This document shows positions 28,331 through 36,722 of a stretch of 64,000 bases of DNA, in pieces. Below the pieces are notes generated by a model that saw only the letters and a program-made list of their open reading frames with translations, was not told the DNA's origin and made no database searches. How positions within the stretch are numbered: the stretch's first letter is position 1; each line of letters opens with the position of its first letter. Both the position numbers and the translations under genes were made by a program. The DNA comes from Hyphomicrobium sp. MC1 (GTDB lineage Bacteria > Pseudomonadota > Alphaproteobacteria > Rhizobiales > Hyphomicrobiaceae): NCBI RefSeq assembly GCF_000253295.1, contig NC_015717.1, positions 4,402,001 to 4,466,000 of the forward strand. Reading direction: 5' to 3'.

Positions 28331-29131
28331 ATGCGATTGTATGAATCTGCTGGCATCGAGGGTGGATCCCTGAAGCCGCTATGGCATGTCGGTTCGGGCC
28401 GCATGCTTTTCGCCGGCTGTCTGCATAAGAATGCACTTCACAGCCACAGCGCGCCGGTGATGCTCGCGGGTCTCTACGATGATTTTCGCTTAAGACTTGC
28501 GGGCGGTTCGTGGTTCGCGTGTCGTGCGGCCGTTATACCCGCCGGGACGGCTTACGAGTTCGATGCCGAAGGCCGACCGATCGCGGTGATCTACATTGAG
28601 CCGAGCGAGGCGTCCGCTGAAGGTCTTGCAGCGCTCGTCGCAGAGACACGCGAGGAACGGGGTGTGCTGATCGGAATGCGCACGGACCTTTCACAGGTTC
28701 GGTCGCTTTACGAAGATCCTTCCAGCTTGGCTTGGACCGATGAAGCGATGAATGATCTTCTCGAATTTTCCAAGCCTAAGGCGCGAAGAACCATCGACGC
28801 GCGCGTGCGCCGGGCACTCGAAGCGGTTGCTGACAACGCGGGCGGCGTCGTGACGGGCGGGTCAGTGCCGCGGGTCGATTGGGCCGCGCATGCTGCGGGG
28901 CTTTCGACATCGCGATTTCAGCACCTGTTCAAACAGGAGGTCGGCGTTTCTTATCGTCGTTATGCGGCGTGGGCGAGAATGCGCGTGGCGGTATCCGAAG
29001 TCGTCAAGGGAAGCAATTTTACGACCGCCGCCCATGCGTCAGGTTTTTACGATCAACCACACTTCGCCCGCGAGTTTCGCCGGATTTTTGGGGCACCTGC
29101 CGGCCGGAGTCTCGCGGGCGTCCGACACTGA
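28331..29131 (+). CDS. AraC family transcriptional regulator
   Basis: Regulator of 266 residues. The N-terminal two thirds resemble a cupin-type sensor (LYDDFRLRLAGGSWFACRAAV), and the C-terminal third is an AraC/XylS double helix-turn-helix (WAAHAAGLSTSRFQHLFKQE, then ASGFYDQPHFAREFRRIFG). It is transcribed divergently from the exported metallo-hydrolase, its most likely target. The effector is unknown. Confidence 0.88.
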   Translation: MRLYESAGIEGGSLKPLWHVGSGRMLFAGCLHKNALHSHSAPVMLAGLYDDFRLRLAGGSWFACRAAVIPAGTAYEFDAEGRPIAVIYIEPSEASAEGLAALVAETREERGVLIGMRTDLSQVRSLYEDPSSLAWTDEAMNDLLEFSKPKARRTIDARVRRALEAVADNAGGVVTGGSVPRVDWAAHAAGLSTSRFQHLFKQEVGVSYRRYAAWARMRVAVSEVVKGSNFTTAAHASGFYDQPHFAREFRRIFGAPAGRSLAGVRH

Positions 29132-29196
29132 CCGACCAGTATTGGGCTTTCCCAATCGCGGCTGACATGCGATAGCGGCGGGCCAGCGCAAGATCG

Positions 29197-30423
29197 ATGT
29201 TCAATCCTGAGATGAGTCACCCGCTTTCCTCCCTCACGTCCGGTGCGATTTCGTCGCCCTTCAGTCAGCTTCGCAAGCTGCTGGCGGGGATTGCGCCGGG
29301 GCATGAGAAACCCATCGAGCTGACGATCGGGGAGCCGCGCGAGGCGATGCCGGATTTCATTCAGGCAAAGCTCGACGAGGCGACGGCGCTCTACGGCAAG
29401 TATCCGCCGATCCGCGGCGCCGAGGAGGCGCGCAAGGCGATCTCGGAATGGCTGGCGAAACGTTACGTCGTGCCGGGCGGCGTCGATCCCGAACGTGATG
29501 TGCTGGTGCTCAGCGGCTCGCGCGAAGGGCTATTCTTTGCGTGTTTGCCGGCGGTGGGCCGCAAGGACGTGCAGGGTCGGCCTGCGATCCTGATGTGCAA
29601 CCCGTATTATTCGGCCTACGTCGCGGGGGCGATCGCGGTCGGCGCGGAGCCGGTCTATCTCAACGCCACGAAGGCGACAGGCTTCCTGCCGGATCTCGAT
29701 GCAATTGCGCGCGATGAGGCGCTGTTGAAGCGGACGGTTGCGCTCTTTATCAATTCGCCGTCGAACCCGCAGGGCACGGTCGCCGATCGCCGCTACATCC
29801 TGAAGGCGCTGGAACTGGCGCGCGCCTACAACTTCATGCTGTTCCTCGACGAGTGCTATTCGGAAATCTACACAGAGGCCGCGCCGCTCGGCGGTTTGGA
29901 GGTCGCGGCGGCGACGCCGGAGCGGTTCCGCAATCTCGTCGTTTTCAACTCACTGTCGAAGCGTTCGAACCTGCCGGGCCTAAGGTCCGGGTTCTGTGCG
30001 GGCGACCCGGAATTCATCGAAGCCTACGGCGAAGTGCGCAACATGTGCGCGCCGACAGTGCCCTTGCCACTGCAACATGCATCCGCCGCGATCTGGCGCG
30101 ACGAAGCGCACGTCGAGCGTTCGCGGGAGGCGTATCGTGACAAATTTCTAATTTCTGACAATGTGTTAGGTGGCCGCTACGGCTACCGGCGGCCAGCTGG
30201 CGGGTTCTGTCTCTGGCTCGATATGAGTCAGTTTGGCGGTGGCGCTCAAGCGGCGGTAACCTTATGGCAACGCGCAGGCGTCAAGGTTATTCCCGGTAGC
30301 TTTCTGGCTCAGACGGGACGAGACGGAACCAATCCCGGCGCAGACTACGTTCGCGTCGCGATGGTGCAGGACTCCAAGACGATCCAGGAAGCGCTCGAAC
30401 GCACGATTTCCGTGCTGCGTTAA
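29197..30423 (+). CDS. dapC: Class I/II aminotransferase, probable succinyldiaminopimelate transaminase
   Basis: PLP-dependent fold-type I aminotransferase of 408 residues. The PLP lysine is K255 in NSLSKRSNLPGLRSGF, with the aspartate-tyrosine pair in LFLDECYSEIY and FINSPSNPQGT. The sequence resembles the DapC group that transaminates N-succinyl-2-amino-6-ketopimelate in lysine and diaminopimelate synthesis; asd, dapB and dapF are elsewhere in the window. Other aminotransferase functions are possible. It lies 17 bases upstream of ftsK. Confidence 0.78.
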   Translation: MFNPEMSHPLSSLTSGAISSPFSQLRKLLAGIAPGHEKPIELTIGEPREAMPDFIQAKLDEATALYGKYPPIRGAEEARKAISEWLAKRYVVPGGVDPERDVLVLSGSREGLFFACLPAVGRKDVQGRPAILMCNPYYSAYVAGAIAVGAEPVYLNATKATGFLPDLDAIARDEALLKRTVALFINSPSNPQGTVADRRYILKALELARAYNFMLFLDECYSEIYTEAAPLGGLEVAAATPERFRNLVVFNSLSKRSNLPGLRSGFCAGDPEFIEAYGEVRNMCAPTVPLPLQHASAAIWRDEAHVERSREAYRDKFLISDNVLGGRYGYRRPAGGFCLWLDMSQFGGGAQAAVTLWQRAGVKVIPGSFLAQTGRDGTNPGADYVRVAMVQDSKTIQEALERTISVLR

Positions 30424-30440
30424 AGAGTACGTTCGCCGAG

Positions 30441-33161
30441 ATGTCGCTGGATACGCGAGGAATCGATCCTCAGCGGCTGTTGCCGCAGTCAGTCGAGGAC
30501 CGTCTGTTGAGTTGGCTGGGCCGTTTTGGCGGGTTGATCCTGCTCGGCCTGACGCTGCTCATCTGGACGAGCCTCGTTTCGTGGTCAGCGCTTGATCCGA
30601 GCCTGACGCACACGACGACGGCGCCTGCGCAGAACTATGCGGGCCGCGTCGGCGCAATCGTTTCAGATCTTCTGTTCCAGATGCTCGGCTTCGGTGCGGT
30701 CCTGGCGCTGATCGCGCCGGTCGTCTGGGGCATCGACATGCTCCGTTCCGAGCGCGTGAAGGACGGGCGCGTCAAGCTCGGTTTTTATCCGCTGTCCATC
30801 GTGGCACTGACCGGCGCGATCTCGGCGCTTCCCGTTTTGGGCGGCTGGCCGCTGCGCCACGGCTACGGCGGCCTGGTGGGCGATGGCGTTTATCAATTAG
30901 CGTTGAAGCTGTTCGCGATGCTCAACGAAGAACGCGCGCCGGTTGCTGCCGGTGTCGTGCTGCTGGCAGCGGCTGCACATACCTGCGGCAAGGCTATCGG
31001 CTTTGAAGTCGAGACTGTCACCAAGTCGTTCCTGCGCTCGCTCGGTTCGGGCCTTCGTTATGCGTCGAGCAAGAAACGGCTCGAGGATGTGGCCGCCGTC
31101 AGCTCGACGCTGGCGGGTGGCGCGGAGCGCGTGCGCAAAGGTTGGTTCCGGCGCGCGCCTGCTGCAGCTGTAACGGATACGCACTCCTATCGCTCGCTCG
31201 ATGCCTTTGCGGGCGACGCGACGCCGACGCTCGACCTTAATCCGGAGCGTCTCGCAAGGCAGCGTCCGGCAGATGTCGCGCGGCCTTCGGAGTTGCTAAC
31301 GGAATTGCACGATCGTGAGGATCGTCGTGGCGTTCAAGGCTTCGATGACCACGCGGACCCTGACTATCACGATGATGAGTTCACCCATGCCAGCGAGTTC
31401 GCAGATCGCGGATTGGCGTTCGACGATACGACGGAAGATTCAAGCCGGGCGATCGCGCAACGCTTTGCGCCGGCTTCGGCAACCGCTGCATTGGCGCGTG
31501 GTGAATCTGTCGTCGAAGAGGTTTTAGATCATTCGATCCCGCCGCCTCCGCCGCTGCCGAAGGTCTTGGCCAAGGCACAAGCCAAAGCGCAGGCTGCAAA
31601 GCCCGCGGTCACCAATGCGCTGTTGTCAGGAATTGCGCGGACGCGCGCCAATCCCGTTTGGAAGCGGCCGTCGCTCAACATGCTCAAGCGTCCGAGCGCG
31701 CAGAAGCCGCGTCCCGAGCTGTCGCAGACGGTGATGCGCGGCAATGCGCGATTGCTCGAAGACGTGCTGGCCGATTTCGGCGTCAAGGGCGAGGTCAAGG
31801 ATATCCGGCCAGGTCCGGTGGTGACGCTGTACGAATTGGAGCCTGCGCGCGGCACGAAGTCATCGCGCGTTATCGGACTCGCGGAAGACATCGCGCGCTC
31901 GATGAGCGTTGCAAGCGTGCGTGCGGCTGTCGTTCCGGGGCGGAATGCCATCGGCCTCGAATTGCCGAATGCCCGGCGCGAAACGGTGCTGTTGCGCGAA
32001 ATTCTCGAAGCCGACGCGTTCAAATCGGAAGCGAGCGGATTACCGCTTGGTCTGGGCAAGTCGATCGGCGGCGATCCGGTCGTCGCGGATCTGGCGCGCA
32101 TGCCGCATCTGCTCGTCGCCGGTACGACCGGCTCCGGCAAGTCGGTCGGCATTAACGCCATGGTGCTGTCGCTGCTCTACCGGCATTCGCCTGAAGATTG
32201 CCGCATGCTGATGATCGACCCCAAGATGCTGGAGCTGTCGGTCTATAACGACATTCCGCATCTTTTGACGCCCGTGATCACAGACCCGCATAAGGCGGTT
32301 TCCGCGCTCAACTGGGCCGTGCGCGAAATGGAAGAACGCTACAAGCGCATGGCCGCGCTTTCCGTTCGCAACATCGACGTCTTCAATAATCGCGTGCGCA
32401 ATGCCAAGAAGCGCGGCGAGATGCTGTCGCGCACGGTGCAGACCGGCTTCGACAAGACCGGTGCGGCGCGCTTTGAAACGCAGCAGATGGATCTTGAGCC
32501 GTTGCCGCGGATCGTGATCATCGTCGATGAATTCGCGGACCTGATGATCGTTGCGGGCCGCGAGGTCGAAGCTTCGGTGCAGCGTCTTGCACAGATGGCG
32601 CGTGCGGCCGGGATTCATCTCATCATGGCGACGCAGCGTCCGTCGGTCGACATCATCACCGGCACGATCAAGGCGAACTTCCCGACCCGCATCTCGTTCA
32701 AGGTTACGTCGAAGATCGACAGCCGCACGATCCTGAACGAGCAGGGCGCCGAACAATTGCTCGGTCAGGGCGACATGCTCTATTCGACAGGCGCCGGCCA
32801 GCTTGTGCGTGTGCATGGCGCGTTCGTGTCGGATGAAGAAGTTGTGGCGTTCGCCGATGCGCTCCGGCAGGAGGGCGCGCCGAAATATGTCGACGGTATT
32901 ACGGAGACGCCGCCGCCGTCGGACGTCGCGACCGGGATTCGCGAGGCGAGCGATGACGACCTTTACGATCGCGCCGTCGCTATCGTGCTTCGGGATGGAA
33001 AGGCTTCTACGAGCTATATCCAGCGTCGCCTGTCGATCGGCTACAACCGCGCCGCCGATCTCATCGAGCGCATGGAACGTGAAGGATTGATCTCGGCTGC
33101 GAACTCGGTCGGCAAGCGCGAAATTCTGATGTCGCGCGGTGGCAGCGCCGACGCCGCCTGA
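30441..33161 (+). CDS. ftsK: DNA translocase FtsK
   Basis: Septal DNA pump of 906 residues that clears chromosome ends at division and activates XerCD recombination. About four membrane helices lie in residues 25-190, then a variable acidic/proline linker (PPPPPLPKVLAKAQAKAQAA around 370), the alpha/beta motor with Walker A GTTGSGKS at 561-568 and Walker B VIIVDEFADLM, and a C-terminal gamma winged helix (STSYIQRRLSIGYNRAADLI) for KOPS recognition. All domains are present. Confidence 0.96.
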   Translation: MSLDTRGIDPQRLLPQSVEDRLLSWLGRFGGLILLGLTLLIWTSLVSWSALDPSLTHTTTAPAQNYAGRVGAIVSDLLFQMLGFGAVLALIAPVVWGIDMLRSERVKDGRVKLGFYPLSIVALTGAISALPVLGGWPLRHGYGGLVGDGVYQLALKLFAMLNEERAPVAAGVVLLAAAAHTCGKAIGFEVETVTKSFLRSLGSGLRYASSKKRLEDVAAVSSTLAGGAERVRKGWFRRAPAAAVTDTHSYRSLDAFAGDATPTLDLNPERLARQRPADVARPSELLTELHDREDRRGVQGFDDHADPDYHDDEFTHASEFADRGLAFDDTTEDSSRAIAQRFAPASATAALARGESVVEEVLDHSIPPPPPLPKVLAKAQAKAQAAKPAVTNALLSGIARTRANPVWKRPSLNMLKRPSAQKPRPELSQTVMRGNARLLEDVLADFGVKGEVKDIRPGPVVTLYELEPARGTKSSRVIGLAEDIARSMSVASVRAAVVPGRNAIGLELPNARRETVLLREILEADAFKSEASGLPLGLGKSIGGDPVVADLARMPHLLVAGTTGSGKSVGINAMVLSLLYRHSPEDCRMLMIDPKMLELSVYNDIPHLLTPVITDPHKAVSALNWAVREMEERYKRMAALSVRNIDVFNNRVRNAKKRGEMLSRTVQTGFDKTGAARFETQQMDLEPLPRIVIIVDEFADLMIVAGREVEASVQRLAQMARAAGIHLIMATQRPSVDIITGTIKANFPTRISFKVTSKIDSRTILNEQGAEQLLGQGDMLYSTGAGQLVRVHGAFVSDEEVVAFADALRQEGAPKYVDGITETPPPSDVATGIREASDDDLYDRAVAIVLRDGKASTSYIQRRLSIGYNRAADLIERMEREGLISAANSVGKREILMSRGGSADAA

Positions 33162-33393
33162 TTGCGTATTTCGACGCTCTCAGATCAGCACGAACAACAG
33201 CGAAACTGAGGCTAACAACTGAGGATAACTCGGGGGCGCGATACTGCGCTTGCTTGCCTCCGATGTTCGATTGGTTCTACCCAAAATCAGGGCTGGAACG
33301 CCTCTCGCCTAGTTCTGGACGCAATCTTTGTTGAAACGATACTGTGCGTACAGGGCCCCGACTCAGGGGCATCGGGGCTGTGGGGGGCCACGA

Positions 33394-34137
33394 ATGGGAC
33401 AAATCATGAGGCATTTTCTGCGTGGAGCAGCCGTCGCGACGGCGTTTACGGTCGCGTTTTCTGGCGTTGCCACGGCGCAAGATCCGGACGGTCCGACGAA
33501 TACGATCGTCAATCCGCCGGTGACCAAGCCTGCGGTCAATGGTTGGTCCAGCGAAGTCGCACCGAACCCTGATCAAGGTATTACGCTCGATGCGCGTCAG
33601 ACGAAGATCGTCGACGATGTCAGCGCGTATTTTGAATCTTTGCAGGATCTCAAAGGCACGTTCATTCAGACGGATGCCGACAATAAGCGGATGAAGGGTA
33701 AGTTCTTCGTCAAGCGTCCTGGCCGCTTCCGTTTCGACTACGCCTTGCCGTCGCGGCAGATCATCGTTTCCGACGGACAGAACCTCGCCATTCAAGACCT
33801 CGACCTCAATAACGAGGATCGCGTTTCGCTCGATCAGACGCCGTTCAGGCTGCTTCTGCGCAAGGACGTCAATCTGCTGCGGGATGCGAAAATTCTGGAA
33901 GTCCAGCAGTCCGCCGACCTGATCGTGCTCACGCTGGAAGATAAAGACCCCAATTCTCCGGGCCGCATTAAGCTCTTTCTGGCGACCAAGCCGGCCATGG
34001 AACTGAAAGAGTGGGTGACCACTGACGCCCAGGGGCAGGACACCCGAATCCAGCTTTCGCAGCTCGTCAAAACCGACGACCTAGACGGAAATTTGTTTAA
34101 AATTCAATCACTTTGGCCCAAAAGCGCGATGCCATAA
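33394..34137 (+). CDS. lolA: LolA-family outer-membrane lipoprotein carrier
   Basis: Periplasmic chaperone of 247 residues with a signal peptide ending near TAQ-D (about residue 29) and a LolA-type half-barrel from about residue 65 (VSAYFESLQDLKGTFIQ; GRFRFDYALPSRQIIVSDGQ). It would carry lipoproteins from LolCDE to the outer membrane. A proline/asparagine-rich insert separates signal and domain. ATG 33394 is chosen; MRH at 33406 is an equally good signal-peptide start. ftsK-lolA order is typical of Rhizobiales. Confidence 0.87.
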   Translation: MGQIMRHFLRGAAVATAFTVAFSGVATAQDPDGPTNTIVNPPVTKPAVNGWSSEVAPNPDQGITLDARQTKIVDDVSAYFESLQDLKGTFIQTDADNKRMKGKFFVKRPGRFRFDYALPSRQIIVSDGQNLAIQDLDLNNEDRVSLDQTPFRLLLRKDVNLLRDAKILEVQQSADLIVLTLEDKDPNSPGRIKLFLATKPAMELKEWVTTDAQGQDTRIQLSQLVKTDDLDGNLFKIQSLWPKSAMP

Positions 34138-34490
34138 GGGGAATTCGCCGGCAAATCAGCGTGTTGCGCTTTTGACGCGACGCAATACCCATCCTGTGGA
34201 TAAGTTTGGGTATCTCTTCACATTTTCGTGAAGTGCCTGCGCGGGTACTATTGAATTTCTCCAGCTTGCGCTTAACTCTCAAGCATGCAGGTGGCGTCAC
34301 CCTGTATTCGGTAGTGCCCCCCGTCTAGCCGAAGACGCCGCCTCTGGTACCGGCTTCCCTCCCGGTGCCGAGCGCGACAAGCGCATAGCGCCCAGTTCCT
34401 CCCCCCGGAACTGGGCGCCCTCGTTTCTGGCCCCCTGAATTCCGAAGAAGACCACAACACATGTCGTGTGTGGTTTGGCGCTCCGCTTAA
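34138..34490. other. 353-bp convergent region holding a probable small RNA
   Basis: No protein-coding gene lies between lolA and the convergent cNMP-binding gene. The region contains a short hairpin CTTCAC / GTGAAG at about 34217-34232, the multi-hairpin RNA candidate described separately, and a CCACA-type imperfect inverted repeat at about 34451-34472. Confidence 0.55.
34285..34430 (+). ncRNA. Candidate structured small RNA with C-rich loops
   Basis: Three hairpins follow each other. First, AGGTGGCGTC (34289-34298) pairs with GACGCCGCCT (34334-34343), enclosing an inner TTCGG/CCGAA stem with loop TGCCCCCCGT. Second, GGTACCGG / CCGGTGCC (34346-34369) has loop CTTCCCTC. Third, a perfect 12-bp stem GCGCCCAGTTCC / GGAACTGGGCGC (34388-34418) with loop TCCCCCC is followed by CCTCGTTTCT and looks like a terminator. 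A weak promoter (TTGAAT, 17 bases, AACTCT) ends just upstream. Pyrimidine-rich loops recall anti-Shine-Dalgarno sRNAs of Rhizobiales. The family is not identified. Confidence 0.5.
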
Positions 34491-35015
34491 CTAGCCAGCC
34501 TGTGCCGCGGCGGCCTGATCGGCGCTCTGCGGTTGAAGCAGCGGGGGGATCGTAGCGTCATCTGCGCTGGTATCAATAGCTTTCAAATCATTCGCCAACA
34601 GTTTTAGTCGCGATGTGATGCACGCGCTGAAATGTTGCGCGAGTGATGGGTCGTCTTGCATCAGTGCGAGAATTTTTTGGCGCGGAAGACGCAGTGCTTT
34701 CACAGGCCCTTGTGCGATGATCGTCGTAACGTGCTCGATTTCGATGAGCATCGCGAGCTCGGCGATTATGGAGCCTTCGGGTACAACCTCGCCGCGCGAT
34801 TTTTGCGATGGATCGCCGTTATCGTCGATGCGCAGGCACGTTCCCGAAATGACGAGGATCGAAGCATCGCTCGGCTGATGCTCGGCAATAAGCGCGTCGC
34901 CCGAGCGATAGATGATGCGCTCGGCGCAACGAACGATTTCCGTCAATTGGGACGGCGACAGTCCGCGGAAAAGCGGCTGGGCAAGAAGAGGTTTGACGAG
35001 GGCATTGATTGCCAT
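34491..35015 (-). CDS. Cyclic-nucleotide-binding domain protein without DNA-binding domain
   Basis: Cytoplasmic protein of 174 residues consisting mainly of a Crp-type cNMP-binding beta-roll (RGEVVPEGSIIAELAMLIE contains the phosphate-binding cassette region), followed by a short helical tail rich in Ala/Gln. No helix-turn-helix follows, so it is not a typical Crp/Fnr regulator. ATG 35015 is supported by GGAG eight bases upstream; longer frames are possible. Ligand and partner are unknown. Confidence 0.78.
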   Translation of the reverse strand: MAINALVKPLLAQPLFRGLSPSQLTEIVRCAERIIYRSGDALIAEHQPSDASILVISGTCLRIDDNGDPSQKSRGEVVPEGSIIAELAMLIEIEHVTTIIAQGPVKALRLPRQKILALMQDDPSLAQHFSACITSRLKLLANDLKAIDTSADDATIPPLLQPQSADQAAAAQAG

Positions 35016-35253
35016 CGTTGCGAACTCCATTGATGCGATACGCACGAATGCACCTATTCGCTTGCGATCTCACCACAACAGAAGCGAACGCAGATTAACT
35101 ATCCGACTCGATGTCCGTCGCGGAACTTATCCGACCCGCGCGCATGAAAGCTGCTGTGGACGCAGTTGAACAACTTTCACCGTCAGAAGATTCACGTGAA
35201 AACTTGGCGATTGGCCTGGCGGCTGTGACCCAGCAATCGATTGTTCCGGCAAC

Positions 35254-35940
35254 TCAGGGCGCGAGTTTGTAGCCGCCGCTCTCCGTGATGAGAAGTTCGG
35301 CGTTCGATGGGTCTTTTTCGATTTTCTGCCGCAGACGATAAATGTGCGTTTCGAGCGTGTGGGTGGTGACGCCGGCGTTGTAGCCCCAGACTTCGTGCAG
35401 CAGAACATCGCGAGAGACGACCTTGTCGCCGGAGCGATACAGATACTTGAGAATCGATGTCTCTTTCTCGGTGAGACGGATCTTGCTTCCGGCTTCGTCG
35501 ACCAGCAGCTTCGATGCGGGCTTGAAGGTGTAGTTGCCGATCGCGAAGACAGCGTCTTCGCTTTGCTCGTGCTGCCGCAGTTGCGCACGGATGCGCGCAA
35601 GAAGAACGGCAAACTTGAACGGCTTTAAAACATAATCATTCGCCCCGGCATCGAGACCAAGGATCTGATCGGCGTCGGACGTGTTGCCGGTCAGCATGAC
35701 GATCGGCGTCTTGAAACCCGATTTGCGCAGAAGCTTCACCGCTTCGCGGCCGTCCATATCGGGCAGGCCGACATCGAACACCACCAAGTCGAAGCGGCCG
35801 GTTTTTGCGGCTTCCATGCCCTTGGCAGCGGTGCCCGCTTCGGAGACTTCAAATTCATCATGGAGGACGAGCTGATCTTTCAACGACGTACGCAAATCTT
35901 CATCGTCGTCGACGAGGAGGACCTTTCGGGCCGTGCTCAT
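35254..35940 (-). CDS. OmpR-family response regulator
   Basis: Two-component regulator of 228 residues: receiver domain residues 6-118 with phospho-acceptor D56 (LVVFDVGLPDMDG), acidic pocket DDDED and switch lysine in YVLKPFKF; winged-helix DNA-binding domain from about 130 (RLTEKETSILKYLYR, THTLETHIYRLRQKIE). No histidine kinase gene is adjacent, so its partner lies elsewhere. The targets are unknown. Confidence 0.93.
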   Translation of the reverse strand: MSTARKVLLVDDDEDLRTSLKDQLVLHDEFEVSEAGTAAKGMEAAKTGRFDLVVFDVGLPDMDGREAVKLLRKSGFKTPIVMLTGNTSDADQILGLDAGANDYVLKPFKFAVLLARIRAQLRQHEQSEDAVFAIGNYTFKPASKLLVDEAGSKIRLTEKETSILKYLYRSGDKVVSRDVLLHEVWGYNAGVTTHTLETHIYRLRQKIEKDPSNAELLITESGGYKLAP

Positions 35941-36061
35941 GGACGTGGGCTCCGGTTTCTTGCCTTCTTTTGGCGTGGAACTCTAGCATCGTGCGCGTTG
36001 GCAACATAGGGTCTCGGGGCAAACAGGCAAGCGGAATGGCGGTTCCTTGAATAAGCGGTCG

Positions 36062-36640
36062 ATGAACCCGCCCCGGACGCCCGTGGCGCAGGTCTACGTC
36101 AGGGTTCTATCTCAGGCGGCGCAGCGCGGTCATGTCGCGTTTGGTGTATTGCGTTTTGCTTGCGCGCTCGGCCGATCGGGCATCACGGCCATGAAACGCG
36201 AGGGAGATGGTGCAACGCCGCGAGGGCGGTTGCCTGTGCGCTTCGTTCTTTATCGGCCGGATGCCGCACGGCCAAGGTCGACTTTCCGGTTAGGCAGAAT
36301 TCGCCGCGACGACGGCTGGTGCGACAGTCCGCGGGATCGCAATTACAATCGTCCGGTGCGGCTGCCCTATCGCGCAAGCGCTGAACATCTGTGGCGTGCG
36401 GACGGGCTGTACGAGGTCGTTGTCGTGCTCGGCTATAACGATGTGCCGCGCGTGCGCAATCGAGGCAGCGCCATTTTCATGCATGTCGCGCGCGGGAATT
36501 TCGAGCCGACCGAAGGCTGCATCGCATTGCGTGCGCGCGATCTGCGTCGGCTGTTGGCGTCGCTGCCACTGCGAAGTGAGATCGTCATCGGATCTTGCGA
36601 TAAAAAAAGCCCGACAGCACGAGGCGTCGGGCTTAAGTAG
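36062..36640 (+). CDS. L,D-transpeptidase (YkuD) family protein
   Basis: Protein of 192 residues with the YkuD catalytic signature: histidine in IFMHVARGNFEPTEGCIAL and the nucleophilic cysteine in EGC. Such enzymes form 3-3 peptidoglycan cross-links or attach proteins to peptidoglycan. No clear signal peptide is visible from ATG 36062, or from the TTG at 36047, which is unusual for a periplasmic enzyme. Its last 12 codons coincide with the terminator hairpin of the convergent amtB gene. Confidence 0.82.
   Translation: MNPPRTPVAQVYVRVLSQAAQRGHVAFGVLRFACALGRSGITAMKREGDGATPRGRLPVRFVLYRPDAARPRSTFRLGRIRRDDGWCDSPRDRNYNRPVRLPYRASAEHLWRADGLYEVVVVLGYNDVPRVRNRGSAIFMHVARGNFEPTEGCIALRARDLRRLLASLPLRSEIVIGSCDKKSPTARGVGLK
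36602..36634 (-). terminator. amtB terminator embedded in the L,D-transpeptidase 3' coding end
   Basis: Stem AAGCCCGAC / GTCGGGCTT (36607-36615, 36626-36634) is followed on the minus strand by seven T. It is a good intrinsic terminator for the glnK-amtB transcript. It lies wholly within the last codons of the opposite-strand gene. Confidence 0.88.
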
Positions 36641-36683
36641 AGCACGTCTAGGTGGAGACGCGTGCTCGGGAGATGAAAGGAGA

Positions 36684-36714
36684 TCTCCTGGCCCGCCGAT
36701 CGCAGGCCAGGAGA
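36684..36714. other. Inverted repeat just downstream of amtB
   Basis: Perfect 10-bp arms TCTCCTGGCC / GGCCAGGAGA with an 11-base loop, eight bases beyond the amtB stop. It may be an additional termination or mRNA 3'-end stabilising structure upstream of the T-tailed terminator. Confidence 0.6.
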
Positions 36715-36722
36715 AATTCGTC

